NCBI GenBank assembly: GCA_016212105.1
Contig: JACRHJ010000001.1
Coordinates: 1-48,462 of the forward strand
Source: Nitrospirota bacterium
GTDB taxonomy: Bacteria; Nitrospirota; JACRHJ01
Length of the DNA stretch: 48,462 nt
Direction of reading: 5' to 3'
The notes below the pieces were generated by a model. It made no database searches and had not been told where the DNA came from. It was given only the letters and a program-made list of their open reading frames with translations. Positions 26,548 through 34,732 of this stretch are shown one piece after another (position 1 is the first letter of the stretch; each line of letters starts with the position of its first letter). Both the position numbers and the translations under genes were made by a program.

Positions 26548-28119
26548 GTGAGACGATTTCTATTGTCGGTGTTGCTTTTGGCCGGGTTTGCCGTGACGTG
26601 CGCGGGCACCGCGGCGGCGGAGACGGAGCTGCACATGTCTAACGAGTTCGCCGCGACATACAACGACGTGCACGGGCCGGGCTCCGCCTCGTCGTCTTTG
26701 TCCGAGGGGCTTCGCTATTTGGACGTCCTGAACGTCTACGGGAGCGGGACGTCGGGCAGCGTGGAGTACCTGTTCAAGGCCGGCGGCAAGGCGACCGACG
26801 ACCCGAGGAACGACGTCAGGCACTTCACGCTCACGAACCTGAACGGGCGCATCACGAACAAGATACACACGCTCACGCTCGGCGACACGTTCGAGTCGTT
26901 CTCCCAGTACGGCCTCGCGTCGGCGGTCAAGGGCGGCTCGTACAGGTACGCAGACCCGTCCTGGAACTCGCCGGAGGTGACGCTGGTCTACGGCATGGCA
27001 TATCCCCGCTGGGGAAACTTCTGGGGCGAGGACGCAGTCGAGAGGCAGGTCATAGGCGGCAGGATAAAGCAGGGCATCGCGGACGGGCTGTGGGCGGGTT
27101 TCAGCGGCGTCAAGACTATCGACCACGTCCGGCTCGGCGGCTCGCCGCTTTACGACAACTCGAACTGGACTGCCGACTTCGAGTACAGGCCGATACCAGG
27201 CCTCACGCTGAACGGCGAGGCCTCGTTCTCCAACACGGACGAGTCCCAGGCGGGCGGTATCGACCTCGACTACAACGGCAACGCTGTGAAGTTCCTGGCC
27301 GTGGGCGACGGCGACCCGAGCCGGGTGACGCTCGAGTACGAGCGGGTATCGCCCACGTTCCTGACGCTCGCGGGCTCTGCCACGCCGGACCGGGAGAAGG
27401 TGAAGGCGAAGTGGCGCTACAAGTACGCCAAGGACACCACGCTGAACTTCGGGTTCCTCTGGTACAGGGACAACCTCGACGGCCAGAAGGCCTTTGCCAC
27501 AAACCACTACAAGCCGGAGGCGGGCATCACCGTGAGCAAGCTCTGGGGCAGGCAGTACTCGTCATCCAGCCTTACGTACAAGCTGGACAACAGCCACAGC
27601 AGGATGAACGACACCTGGGACCATTTCGTGAACCTCAACTACCGCGACCGTTTCGGCGTATTCGACAGCGACACGAACCTCGGCTACACGCATTTCGACA
27701 CGAAGAGCGCGAGGCGGGGGGGCGAGTTCACGTACAACACCTCGCTCAACACAAGGTATACGGCGGGCAGGTTCATATTCAAGCCATCGCTGTACCTCGG
27801 CGGCTGGTCCGCGCGTGACGAGCTTGCAAACAACAACGACCAGATTTACGAGTACTCGCTCGGGCTCGGCGCTGAGGTACCGGACATAAAGCTCACGGCG
27901 AATTTGAAGGGCGGTCAGAACCGCCTCGTGAAGGACGCGGGTACGGACTCGACAAAGACGTTCGCCAGCCTCAACGTCTTCTACCGTCCGAAGTTCCTCG
28001 AAAGGCTGAACCAGGGCATGCTGTTCCTCAAGGCGTCCGTAAACGACTTCGGATTCTCGACCTCCGGACGCGACTTCCGCGAGTCGAGCGTGTCCGCCGG
28101 TATAAACGTCCAGATATGA
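26548..28119 (+). CDS. Predicted outer-membrane beta-barrel protein
   Basis: The 523-residue protein starts at GTG 26548, with AAGGAGG five bases upstream; the upstream open frame to 26509 lacks a signal and runs into a repeat region. A signal peptide (about 1-24, TAAAE) is followed by alternating amphipathic beta-strands with Gly/Tyr/Trp girdles throughout (LRYLDVLNVYGSGTSGSVEYLFKAGG, NWTADFEYRPIPGLTLNGEASF and others), ending in a short terminal strand SVSAGINVQI. This is the pattern of a barrel of 16 or more strands. There is no plug domain or TonB box, so it is not a TonB receptor. The next gene starts 11 bases after its stop, so the two are probably co-transcribed. Confidence 0.75.
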   Translation: MRRFLLSVLLLAGFAVTCAGTAAAETELHMSNEFAATYNDVHGPGSASSSLSEGLRYLDVLNVYGSGTSGSVEYLFKAGGKATDDPRNDVRHFTLTNLNGRITNKIHTLTLGDTFESFSQYGLASAVKGGSYRYADPSWNSPEVTLVYGMAYPRWGNFWGEDAVERQVIGGRIKQGIADGLWAGFSGVKTIDHVRLGGSPLYDNSNWTADFEYRPIPGLTLNGEASFSNTDESQAGGIDLDYNGNAVKFLAVGDGDPSRVTLEYERVSPTFLTLAGSATPDREKVKAKWRYKYAKDTTLNFGFLWYRDNLDGQKAFATNHYKPEAGITVSKLWGRQYSSSSLTYKLDNSHSRMNDTWDHFVNLNYRDRFGVFDSDTNLGYTHFDTKSARRGGEFTYNTSLNTRYTAGRFIFKPSLYLGGWSARDELANNNDQIYEYSLGLGAEVPDIKLTANLKGGQNRLVKDAGTDSTKTFASLNVFYRPKFLERLNQGMLFLKASVNDFGFSTSGRDFRESSVSAGINVQI

Positions 28120-28130
28120 CGGAGGTGGCT

Positions 28131-28619
28131 ATGACGATAAAGAGGCTGGCTGCTGCGTGTGCCATGACGTTGATGGCCCTCGCGTTCGCGTCCTGCGCGT
28201 CAGTGAATGCCGGGGGCAAAGGCCCTGCTTCTCCATCGGCCGAACGGATGAGTATGGAGGAGGCGGTCAGGCGTGCCGTGGACGGGCTCGCGGACGCATA
28301 CCAGAGGGAAGACATCGGCGGCTTCATGGCGCTCGTCTCGGAAAGGTTCACTGGAGACACGTCGATACTCGATTCATCCGTCCGGCGCGACTTCTCCGCA
28401 TACACGGACATCGATATCCGGCTGAACGTGGACAGCGTCACGTTCGACGGGGTTGACAGGGCCTTCGTGTCCGTGACGTTCACCCGGTCCCATACGGATA
28501 CCGGCACGGGCGCAAGGGCTAGCAGGTCCGGCTCCACGTTCTTCGTCTTCAGGCACGAGGACGGGGCGTGGCGGCTCTGGTCTGCCGGGGTTCCGCCGGT
28601 CTTCGGCGTGAGCGGGTAA
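28131..28619 (+). CDS. Lipoprotein with NTF2-like domain
   Basis: The 162-residue product has a lipoprotein signal with lipobox AFAS-C (Cys near residue 22). The mature part, about residues 40-160, is almost entirely the NTF2-like domain: AYQREDIGGFMALVSERFTGD, then LDSSVRRDFSAYTDIDIRLNV, then FVFRHEDGAWRLWSAG. It is strikingly similar to residues ~148-262 of the protein at 21348. GGAGG precedes the ATG at 28131. It follows the barrel gene by 11 bases. Function unknown; an outer-membrane-anchored periplasmic partner of the other three is plausible. Confidence 0.8.
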   Translation: MTIKRLAAACAMTLMALAFASCASVNAGGKGPASPSAERMSMEEAVRRAVDGLADAYQREDIGGFMALVSERFTGDTSILDSSVRRDFSAYTDIDIRLNVDSVTFDGVDRAFVSVTFTRSHTDTGTGARASRSGSTFFVFRHEDGAWRLWSAGVPPVFGVSG

Positions 28620-28729
28620 GCCGGACGACATATCGCAATGCTCAGCACCGGCCACGGCGGAGCTGTTTTATTCTTGCCTGTCCAACAACAAGCGCGTCCG
28701 CGCATATAAGCTGTCCCTGTAGTTTCAGG

Positions 28730-28758
28730 TTGACATGCCCCGTGTTTTTGAATAACCT
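28730..28758 (+). promoter_or_regulatory. Possible sigma-70 promoter of the small exported protein
   Basis: TTGACA (28730-28735), 17 bases, TAACCT (28753-28758). It has a good -35 and a mediocre -10, directly ahead of the ATG at 28768, so any leader would be only a few bases long. Confidence 0.35.
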
Positions 28759-28767
28759 TGTAAGACC

Positions 28768-29058
28768 ATGAAGACCATCGCGGCCGTAATGCTCATAGCC
28801 ATCGTCGCGGGGATATCCTCCCCGCTTTGCATCAGGTCCCTGCCGTTCGGCAAGGACGACGGCATCCAGCGTCTCGTCACGCTCGACGTCTGCGGCGGGG
28901 GCCACGGCGGCGTGTCCCTCAGCACGCATGCCCCGTTCCTCGTCTGCTCCTACTGCCGGATGACCGCGCCGCCTCCCGTTGCCCTGCCGCGGGTCACGGT
29001 GCGTATTGTAAACCCGCCCATAGTAGTCATCCCAGAGTACAGGCCCCCTAAAGCCTGA
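28768..29058 (+). CDS. Small exported Cys-containing protein
   Basis: The 96-residue protein has an N-terminal hydrophobic signal (1-17). A central segment TLDVCGGGHGGVSLSTHAP is followed by LVCSYCRM and a proline/valine-rich tail. The spaced Cys and His could bind metal. I do not recognise a family. It lies 179 bases upstream of a TonB receptor operon on the same strand and may belong to it functionally. The start lacks a clear Shine-Dalgarno sequence. Confidence 0.55.
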   Translation: MKTIAAVMLIAIVAGISSPLCIRSLPFGKDDGIQRLVTLDVCGGGHGGVSLSTHAPFLVCSYCRMTAPPPVALPRVTVRIVNPPIVVIPEYRPPKA

Positions 29059-29237
29059 CCTCAGACCCTGACAGCCGAAGACTCGTCTTCAGGGCAACCT
29101 CCAGAACATAATAAACGCCAACGCTGCCCTTACCCCTGACGGCCGGGGTACGTCCGCGTCCGCACCTTTGCGCGGCCCGGATACCCGTCCATCACGGCGG
29201 TGGCGCGCATACTACCTGTTATCCTAACGGAGGTATC

Positions 29238-31352
29238 ATGAGGTTTTTTGCAATACTTGTCGTGTTGATTGCGCTCGCCGTCCCTGCATATGCGGGAGAC
29301 GTACCCGTCGATGCGGAGCCTGCCGTCCGGGCCCCGGAACGTCTCGACGCCCTGGTCGTGACCGCGACCCGTACTGGGAGGACGACTGAGGAGGTCCCGG
29401 CCGCCGTGACCGCCGTCACGAAGGAGGAGATAAAGGACAACCGTATGTTCGGGGTGTCCGAGGCGCTTACAGGGATCGCCGGGGTGCAGTCCGAGACGAA
29501 GAACGGCGGGTACGACTCCCGCCTCATCATCAGGGGCGCGGGGCTGAAGGCCCGTTACGGCGTCCGGGAGATAATGATACTCCTGGACGGCGTCCCCATC
29601 ACGGACCCCGACGGCATGTCGAGGCTCGACTTCGTGGACACGAGCCAGGTCGAGAGCATAGACGTGGTAAAAGGCCCGAACTCGACGATGTACGGAGCCA
29701 ACGCGGCCGGCGGCGTCATAAACATCATGACGAAGAGCCCGTTCGAGGAGACGAAGAGCGCGAAGGCGGCCTACGGCAGCGAGAATACCCAGATATACAA
29801 CCTCAACTACGGCAACCGCATCGGCGGGACGTACATAAGCGCGTCCGGAAGCCGCCGCTCGACCGACTCCTGGCGCGAATGGAACAGGTTCAGCACCAAC
29901 CAGGGCAGCCTGAAGGTGGGCCAGATGTTCGACGACGGCACGACGCTCGAGGCCGCGGCCAGCTACACCAGGGCGTACTTCCAGCTCCCGGGCTCGCTCA
30001 CCAAGCAGCAGTTCGACGACGACATCTCGCAAAGGACCGAGGAGCCGTGGCGGCACTCTGTCAGGAACAGCGAGATAGTCCATGCAAGCGTCCGTCTCGA
30101 CACGGAGTTGGGCCGGGTAAGGCTCAAGCCTATGGCGTACTTCGAGTCGTGGAGCCACTACCACCCCGTCACCGGCATCATCAACGACGGCGAGGCCAAC
30201 GTATACGGCGCGGACGTCCAGGCGGACGTCTCGCACAGGCTGCTCGGCGGGGACGCGACCTTCTCCGTCGGGGGCGCGGCCCAGGTGGACGACTCAGAGG
30301 GGGAGAAATTCGCCTACAAGGACTACGTCACCGGCTTTGGCGGCAGGATAAAGTACACCACTTCCAACGTCAAGGGGACGCTGGCCGAGAAGGACAAGGA
30401 CACCACGGCCAAGTGGGGCGTGTTCGTGCAGGAGTCTGTCAGGCCGACGGACAGGCTGATACTGGACGCAGGCGTCCGGTACGACCAGGTACGGTTCGAC
30501 ATAGACGACCAGATATTCCAGGAGTTCAATTATGCTACAGGAAAATACGCGGCAAAGCTCGCGACGGTAAAGCGCGGCAAGACCTACGACAACGTCAGCC
30601 CGAGGCTGGGCGTCGTATACAGGCTCGCGGACTTCCTGCACATGTACGGCAACATATCCACCGGCTTCCAGACGCCGCAGTCCTCCGAGCTGTCGCTTAA
30701 CCCGGATCTGAAGCCGATGACGGTCATCAACTACGAGACCGGCCTGAAGGCCCGCTCGGGCTCCGGCCACTCGGCCGACCTGTCCGTCTTCTACATGACA
30801 AACAGCGACGAGGTCGTCCAGACCGTCGAGGCAGGCGGGCAGTCCACGTACAGCAACGCGGGCAAGACGGACAAGTTCGGCGTGGAGTTCTCCGGCAGCG
30901 CGACGGTCGCGTCCGGGCTGGTCCTGGGCGGGGCGTATACATACAGCGACTTCAAGTACAGGAAGTTCGAGGAGCCTGTCAGGGTGGGCGTGATTACCGT
31001 CCTCATGGACCGCGCCGGGAACCGCCTGCCGTACGTCCCGCCGCACCAGTACAGCGCGTACGTAAACTACAGGCACCCTTCCGGCTTCAAATGCCGCGTG
31101 GACTCATACACCTGGGGCCGCTACTTCGTGGACAACGCCAACACGGAGAAGTACCGGGGCTACTGCCTCCTGACCAACGCGCTCGTCGGGTACGAGCGGG
31201 CCGGCTTCGACCTGACGTTCAGCGTCAACAACATATTCGACAGGCGGTACGCGATGGAGGTCACGAAGGACACCGCGGGCAAGGTGCTGTACAAGCCCGG
31301 CGCGCCCATGACCTGGATGCTCATGGCGACATACAACTTCCCGGCGAGGTGA
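29238..31352 (+). CDS. TonB-dependent outer-membrane receptor
   Basis: The 704-residue protein has a signal peptide (1-19) and a TonB-box-like LDALVVTATRT at about 36-46. The plug domain (about 52-165) contains PAAVTAVTKEEIKDN, LIIRGAGLKARYGVREIMILLDGVPITDPDG and VKGPNSTMYGANAAGGVINIMTK. A 22-strand-type barrel follows, ending in an aromatic terminal strand WMLMATYNF. GGAGG lies before the ATG. It imports a substrate across the outer membrane with energy from TonB-ExbBD, whose genes are in the same operon. The substrate is not evident; the YHS protein and ferredoxin downstream point to a metal or metal chelate. Confidence 0.93.
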   Translation: MRFFAILVVLIALAVPAYAGDVPVDAEPAVRAPERLDALVVTATRTGRTTEEVPAAVTAVTKEEIKDNRMFGVSEALTGIAGVQSETKNGGYDSRLIIRGAGLKARYGVREIMILLDGVPITDPDGMSRLDFVDTSQVESIDVVKGPNSTMYGANAAGGVINIMTKSPFEETKSAKAAYGSENTQIYNLNYGNRIGGTYISASGSRRSTDSWREWNRFSTNQGSLKVGQMFDDGTTLEAAASYTRAYFQLPGSLTKQQFDDDISQRTEEPWRHSVRNSEIVHASVRLDTELGRVRLKPMAYFESWSHYHPVTGIINDGEANVYGADVQADVSHRLLGGDATFSVGGAAQVDDSEGEKFAYKDYVTGFGGRIKYTTSNVKGTLAEKDKDTTAKWGVFVQESVRPTDRLILDAGVRYDQVRFDIDDQIFQEFNYATGKYAAKLATVKRGKTYDNVSPRLGVVYRLADFLHMYGNISTGFQTPQSSELSLNPDLKPMTVINYETGLKARSGSGHSADLSVFYMTNSDEVVQTVEAGGQSTYSNAGKTDKFGVEFSGSATVASGLVLGGAYTYSDFKYRKFEEPVRVGVITVLMDRAGNRLPYVPPHQYSAYVNYRHPSGFKCRVDSYTWGRYFVDNANTEKYRGYCLLTNALVGYERAGFDLTFSVNNIFDRRYAMEVTKDTAGKVLYKPGAPMTWMLMATYNFPAR

Positions 31353-31354
31353 CC

Positions 31355-32032
31355 ATGAAGAAGGCAATATTTTTCCTGATGGCGGTTGCATTGTCGTTCG
31401 TCGCCGCCGGGTACAGGTGGGGCGACTCCGCCCACTCGATTGGCGTCATCAAGGCGGGAGGGGGGGAGGCAAGGCACCCCTCCACGCTCGACTCCGGCGA
31501 GGACGGCTACACCCTCATCTCGACCGCGACTGTGCTCCCTCCGTACTCGGGCGACGTGCGCGTCAGGCTCGACGGCGAGCCCAGGATACACTACCGGATC
31601 TACATGTCCGGCCCCGCGATAGACCTCGGCATAAGGCGCCTGCCGAAGCTCGAAGGCGACACTGTCTACGGGCTCAGGCCGGGCGACCGGCCCGCGCTAT
31701 GGGTCGTGATGAAGCCGCCCGTGGTAGACCCGGTCTGCGGGATGGCGTGCGGAGAAAGCCCGCTTTCGACAGGATACCAGGGCAATGCGTACAAGTTCTG
31801 CTCGGAGGGGTGCATGGACGCCTTCAGGAAAGACCCGGAGCGCTTCAAGGACAACACCGGCGTCCGCGGGCGGTACACCCTGTCCTTCCTCGACACGAAG
31901 ACCGAAAAACCCGTCCTGACCGTGCCCGTGATATTCAAGGGGTCGGGCGACAGGACGGGCGACAAGACGGGAGTCGGTCACGGGGAGCACAAGGGTAACG
32001 GGAAAGGGGGCGCGGATGACTGCGGACACTAA
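31355..32032 (+). CDS. Exported YHS-domain protein, putative metal binder
   Basis: The 225-residue protein has a signal peptide (1-20). Residues 50-115 form a beta domain with no family I can name (TATVLPPYSGDVRVRLDG). A YHS domain spans about 124-167 (VVDPVCGMACGESPLSTGYQGNAYKFCSEGCMDAF) with Cys128, 132, 149 and 153, a fold seen in copper and other heavy-metal handling proteins. A His/Gly/Lys/Asp tail ends DDCGH. The ATG is 2 bases after the receptor stop, and its own end overlaps the ferredoxin gene by 17 bases. It probably receives or presents a metal in the periplasm. Confidence 0.85.
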   Translation: MKKAIFFLMAVALSFVAAGYRWGDSAHSIGVIKAGGGEARHPSTLDSGEDGYTLISTATVLPPYSGDVRVRLDGEPRIHYRIYMSGPAIDLGIRRLPKLEGDTVYGLRPGDRPALWVVMKPPVVDPVCGMACGESPLSTGYQGNAYKFCSEGCMDAFRKDPERFKDNTGVRGRYTLSFLDTKTEKPVLTVPVIFKGSGDRTGDKTGVGHGEHKGNGKGGADDCGH

Positions 32033-32858
32033 GGTAGAGAGAGGGTTCTGGGTCAGGAACCGTCTATGGATAATGCTCGCGGCGCTCGTGCTGTTCCTGC
32101 CGCCGCTTTCGTTCCTGTTCCAGTTCACCGGAGACAGCGCTTTCTGCGGCTCCTGGTGCCCTCGCATGTTCTTCGTCTGGAGGAAGGGTGAGACCATCGG
32201 CGAGTTCCTCGTCGGCTTCCTCCGGAGCTACATGGGCGTCGCGCTCGTCCTTGGGATACTCGTCAGCACGTTCTTCCTTGGGAGGTACTGGTGCAGCCAC
32301 CTCTGCCCGGTCGGCGGCTCGATGGAGCTGGTGTCGAGGCTCCTGCCGAGGCGTCTGAAGATAAACTTCCGGACGGTGCCGGCCCCGTCGTTCCGGTACG
32401 GGTACCTCGCGGTCTACTTCATTGCGTCGGCCATAGGCGCCGGGAGCCTCTGCTGCAACTACTGCAACTTCGCCACCGTTCCGAGGATGTTCGGAGCCGC
32501 ATACTCGATGGCCGACATGTCGTACTTCTTCAGGACGGCGGGGCTCATCAACCTGGGCCTCGTCGTGGCGCTCGGCTTCGCCGCGAAGGGCGGCCGGGCG
32601 TACTGCAACCTCATCTGCCCGGTGGGCGCGCTGGACGCCCTGTCGAACAGGCTCGGGATGCGCGCGGGCAGGCGCGTCCGCGTGGACGCGTCGAAGTGCG
32701 ACGGCTGCGGGGCCTGCGCGAAGGTCTGCCCGGTCTGGGCGGTGGAGTCGGGGCGAAAGGAGACGGCCAGCATAGACGGCCTGTCGTGCATGCCGTGCCG
32801 CGAGTGCGAGAAGGTCTGCCACAAGGAGGCGATAAGCTATGGCAAGCACCATGCATAG
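32016..32858 (+). CDS. NapH/CcoG-like polytopic membrane ferredoxin
   Basis: The 280-residue protein has about five membrane segments. Paired Cys motifs are at 44/48 (CGSWCP), 93/97 (CSHLCPVGG) and 197/201 (CNLICPVGA), with an extra CCNYC at 146-150. A C-terminal pair of 4Fe-4S motifs (Cys228-231-234-238 and 258-261-264-268) follows. This is the NapH family layout, which passes electrons from the quinone pool or cytoplasm across the membrane to periplasmic acceptors. In this operon the acceptor may be a metal taken up by the TonB receptor or the YHS protein. It overlaps both neighbours by 17 and 20 bases. Confidence 0.87.
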   Translation: MTADTKVERGFWVRNRLWIMLAALVLFLPPLSFLFQFTGDSAFCGSWCPRMFFVWRKGETIGEFLVGFLRSYMGVALVLGILVSTFFLGRYWCSHLCPVGGSMELVSRLLPRRLKINFRTVPAPSFRYGYLAVYFIASAIGAGSLCCNYCNFATVPRMFGAAYSMADMSYFFRTAGLINLGLVVALGFAAKGGRAYCNLICPVGALDALSNRLGMRAGRRVRVDASKCDGCGACAKVCPVWAVESGRKETASIDGLSCMPCRECEKVCHKEAISYGKHHA

Positions 32859-33063
32859 TCTCGGGGACAGGCTCGCCTACTCCGCGGCGGGGGCCGCGTC
32901 GGGGCTGACCGGACTGCTGGCCCTGGCCCGGTGCGGGGGCGGGTGCCAGTCCTGCCTCGGCTGCGCGGCCGCCGGGCTCGGAGTGGTCGCGGTGGTTTTG
33001 GTTCAAAGGCTTCGGAGGCGCGGCAAGGACGCCGGGGAGGGTACATCGGATGGACTGGCTTAA
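32839..33063 (+). CDS. Small Cys-cluster membrane peptide
   Basis: The 74-residue protein has two hydrophobic segments flanking a tight cluster C-x3-C-x2-C-x2-C (Cys32, 36, 39, 42) and a basic C-terminus. It is embedded in the operon with 20- and 14-base overlaps at its two ends, so translation is coupled to the NapH-like and ExbB genes. I know no family. The four cysteines could bind an iron-sulfur cluster or a soft metal between two helices. Confidence 0.7.
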   Translation: MASTMHSLGDRLAYSAAGAASGLTGLLALARCGGGCQSCLGCAAAGLGVVAVVLVQRLRRRGKDAGEGTSDGLA

Positions 33064-33484
33064 ACTTCTCATAGACTACGGGATAACAGGGCTCCTCGTG
33101 ATGATGTCTGTCATAGCCGTCGGCATCGCGCTCGAACGCAGGCGTTTCTACATGGACGTCGACCTGGCGCGTTATACGGACAGGCGCGAGCTGGAGTTCG
33201 AGCTGACGCGGAAGCTCCACGTAATAGCGACCATCGGGAGCAACGCCCCGTACATCGGGCTGCTTGGGACGGTGCTCGGCATCATGTTCACGTTCAACTC
33301 CCTGGGCAGGGAGGGCATGATGAACAGCTGCATGATAATGGTCGGCCTCGCGCTCACGCTCAAGGTCACGGCCGCCGGGCTTGTCGTGGCGATACCGTCC
33401 GTCACGATGTACAACTTCCTGCTGAGGCGCGTCAGGGAACTGACCATGAGATGGGAGACCGGACATGGACGAGAAAAACTTTGA
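33050..33484 (+). CDS. exbB: ExbB/TolQ/MotA-family proton channel
   Basis: The 144-residue protein is the short ExbB form, with three membrane segments (about 8-27, 62-82 and 95-120), the conserved ATIGSNAPYIGLLGTVLGIMFTF and the GLVVAIPSV end helix. Together with ExbD it forms the motor that energises TonB. It overlaps exbD by 20 bases. Confidence 0.9.
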   Translation: MDWLKLLIDYGITGLLVMMSVIAVGIALERRRFYMDVDLARYTDRRELEFELTRKLHVIATIGSNAPYIGLLGTVLGIMFTFNSLGREGMMNSCMIMVGLALTLKVTAAGLVVAIPSVTMYNFLLRRVRELTMRWETGHGREKL

Positions 33485-33845
33485 CTACATAAACGTCGTG
33501 CCGTTCATCGACATAATGCTTGTGCTCCTGACGATAGTCCTGACCGCGTCCACGTTCATCGCGTCGGGCGGCATACCGCTCGACCTGCCTAAGGCATCGG
33601 CCGCACGGCAGGAGGTGCTGAAGACCGAGACTATAGAGGTCGGCGGTGACGGCTCGGTCTGGTTCAACTCAAGGCCGACTTCGGTCGAGCGGCTCCGCGC
33701 CTGCCTCGGGCCGCTCGACAGGGCCACGCCCATACTCATCCGGGCGGACAGGGCGGTCGCGCTCCAGGCATTCGTCGACGTCCTCGACATGGTCAAGAGG
33801 CAGGGGTTCAAGCGCGTCAGCCTCCAGACGGAAGACAGGACATGA
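33465..33845 (+). CDS. exbD: ExbD/TolR-family motor subunit
   Basis: This 126-residue protein has a short cytoplasmic start, a single membrane helix with the essential aspartate (Asp16 in NVVPFIDIMLVLLTIVL) and a periplasmic domain ending DVLDMVKRQGFKRVSLQTE. It works with ExbB as a proton-driven motor. It overlaps tonB by 4 bases (ATGA). Confidence 0.92.
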   Translation: MDEKNFDYINVVPFIDIMLVLLTIVLTASTFIASGGIPLDLPKASAARQEVLKTETIEVGGDGSVWFNSRPTSVERLRACLGPLDRATPILIRADRAVALQAFVDVLDMVKRQGFKRVSLQTEDRT

Positions 33846-34597
33846 GCGCCAGGTCCGGACAGACGGTACCGATGGCCCAGTCGTTCGCGCTCCACGCCGC
33901 GCTCGCGGCGGCCGTGTTCGCGCTCGGCGGCCTCGTGGCCCAGGACGACAGGCCCGTGGTTATAGACTTCAGCCTGGTGGAGCAGTGCGCCCTGACTGAG
34001 GCGCAGGCCCCCCAGCCGCCCGCGGACGAAAAAAGGGAGGTGCGTGCGCAGGCAGACGCGCGCCCTCCCGCGCCGGAGGTCCCCCAGCCTCCGGCGCCGG
34101 CCCGGGCGGCAGTTGACGAAGCCCAGCCTGCCCCTGCCCCGGAGCCGGACTCCGCGCCTCTGCCCGGCACGGCGCCCGCTCCCCCAAAACGCGCATACGC
34201 GCCTGTGCGGGCCATCGTTCGCACGAGGGCCGCGCCGGCGCATGCGGCGCGGGATGCCGGTGTCGCGGACTCCGGGGGACAGGCCATGGGCGGGCCCGCG
34301 TCGCCCGGAGAGGCGCGGGAGGGCTACCTCAAGCTCAACTTCGCGTGCATCAGGGAGCTTGTGAACAGGGGCTTCTCATACCCGCCGCTCGCGCGGAAGA
34401 TGGGCTGGGAGGGAAAGGTGACGGTCAGCTTTGTTGTTTCGAGGGACGGGAGCGTACACGACGTCAGGGTAGTCCAGTCGTCCGGAAGGGACGTCCTCGA
34501 CAGGAACGCCGCGGATACGGTGTCGAAGGCGTCGCCCTTCCCTGCCCCGCCGGTGGAGGCCGAGGTCGTCCTGCCCGTCGTATACAGGCTCAATTGA
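33842..34597 (+). CDS. tonB: TonB energy-transducing protein
   Basis: The 251-residue protein has an N-terminal membrane anchor (about 13-35), a long Pro/Ala-rich periplasmic spacer (about 55-130), and a C-terminal TonB domain (about 165-251) with YPPLARKMGWEGKVTVSFVVSRDGSV and the VLDRNAADTV..ASPFP..P motif. It closes an operon that supplies both receptor and motor, so this TonB is probably dedicated to the receptor at 29238. Confidence 0.92.
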   Translation: MSARSGQTVPMAQSFALHAALAAAVFALGGLVAQDDRPVVIDFSLVEQCALTEAQAPQPPADEKREVRAQADARPPAPEVPQPPAPARAAVDEAQPAPAPEPDSAPLPGTAPAPPKRAYAPVRAIVRTRAAPAHAARDAGVADSGGQAMGGPASPGEAREGYLKLNFACIRELVNRGFSYPPLARKMGWEGKVTVSFVVSRDGSVHDVRVVQSSGRDVLDRNAADTVSKASPFPAPPVEAEVVLPVVYRLN

Positions 34598-34732
34598 ACC
34601 GTCGGGACGCCGAAATGCAGTTAAGTCCCAACGGCATCCAACGTCAGGTTATTATGGTTGCCAAATCCACCGTCAGTCAATATACTTACAGACAGGCGGC
34701 TGTTCACGCTCCGGAGCGATTGAGGGCACGGC

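Noticed and set aside
33842-34597. TolA instead of TonB
   Set aside because: The spacer is Pro-rich rather than Ala/Lys helical, the C-terminal domain has the TonB YPPLARKMGWEG motif, and a receptor is in the operon.
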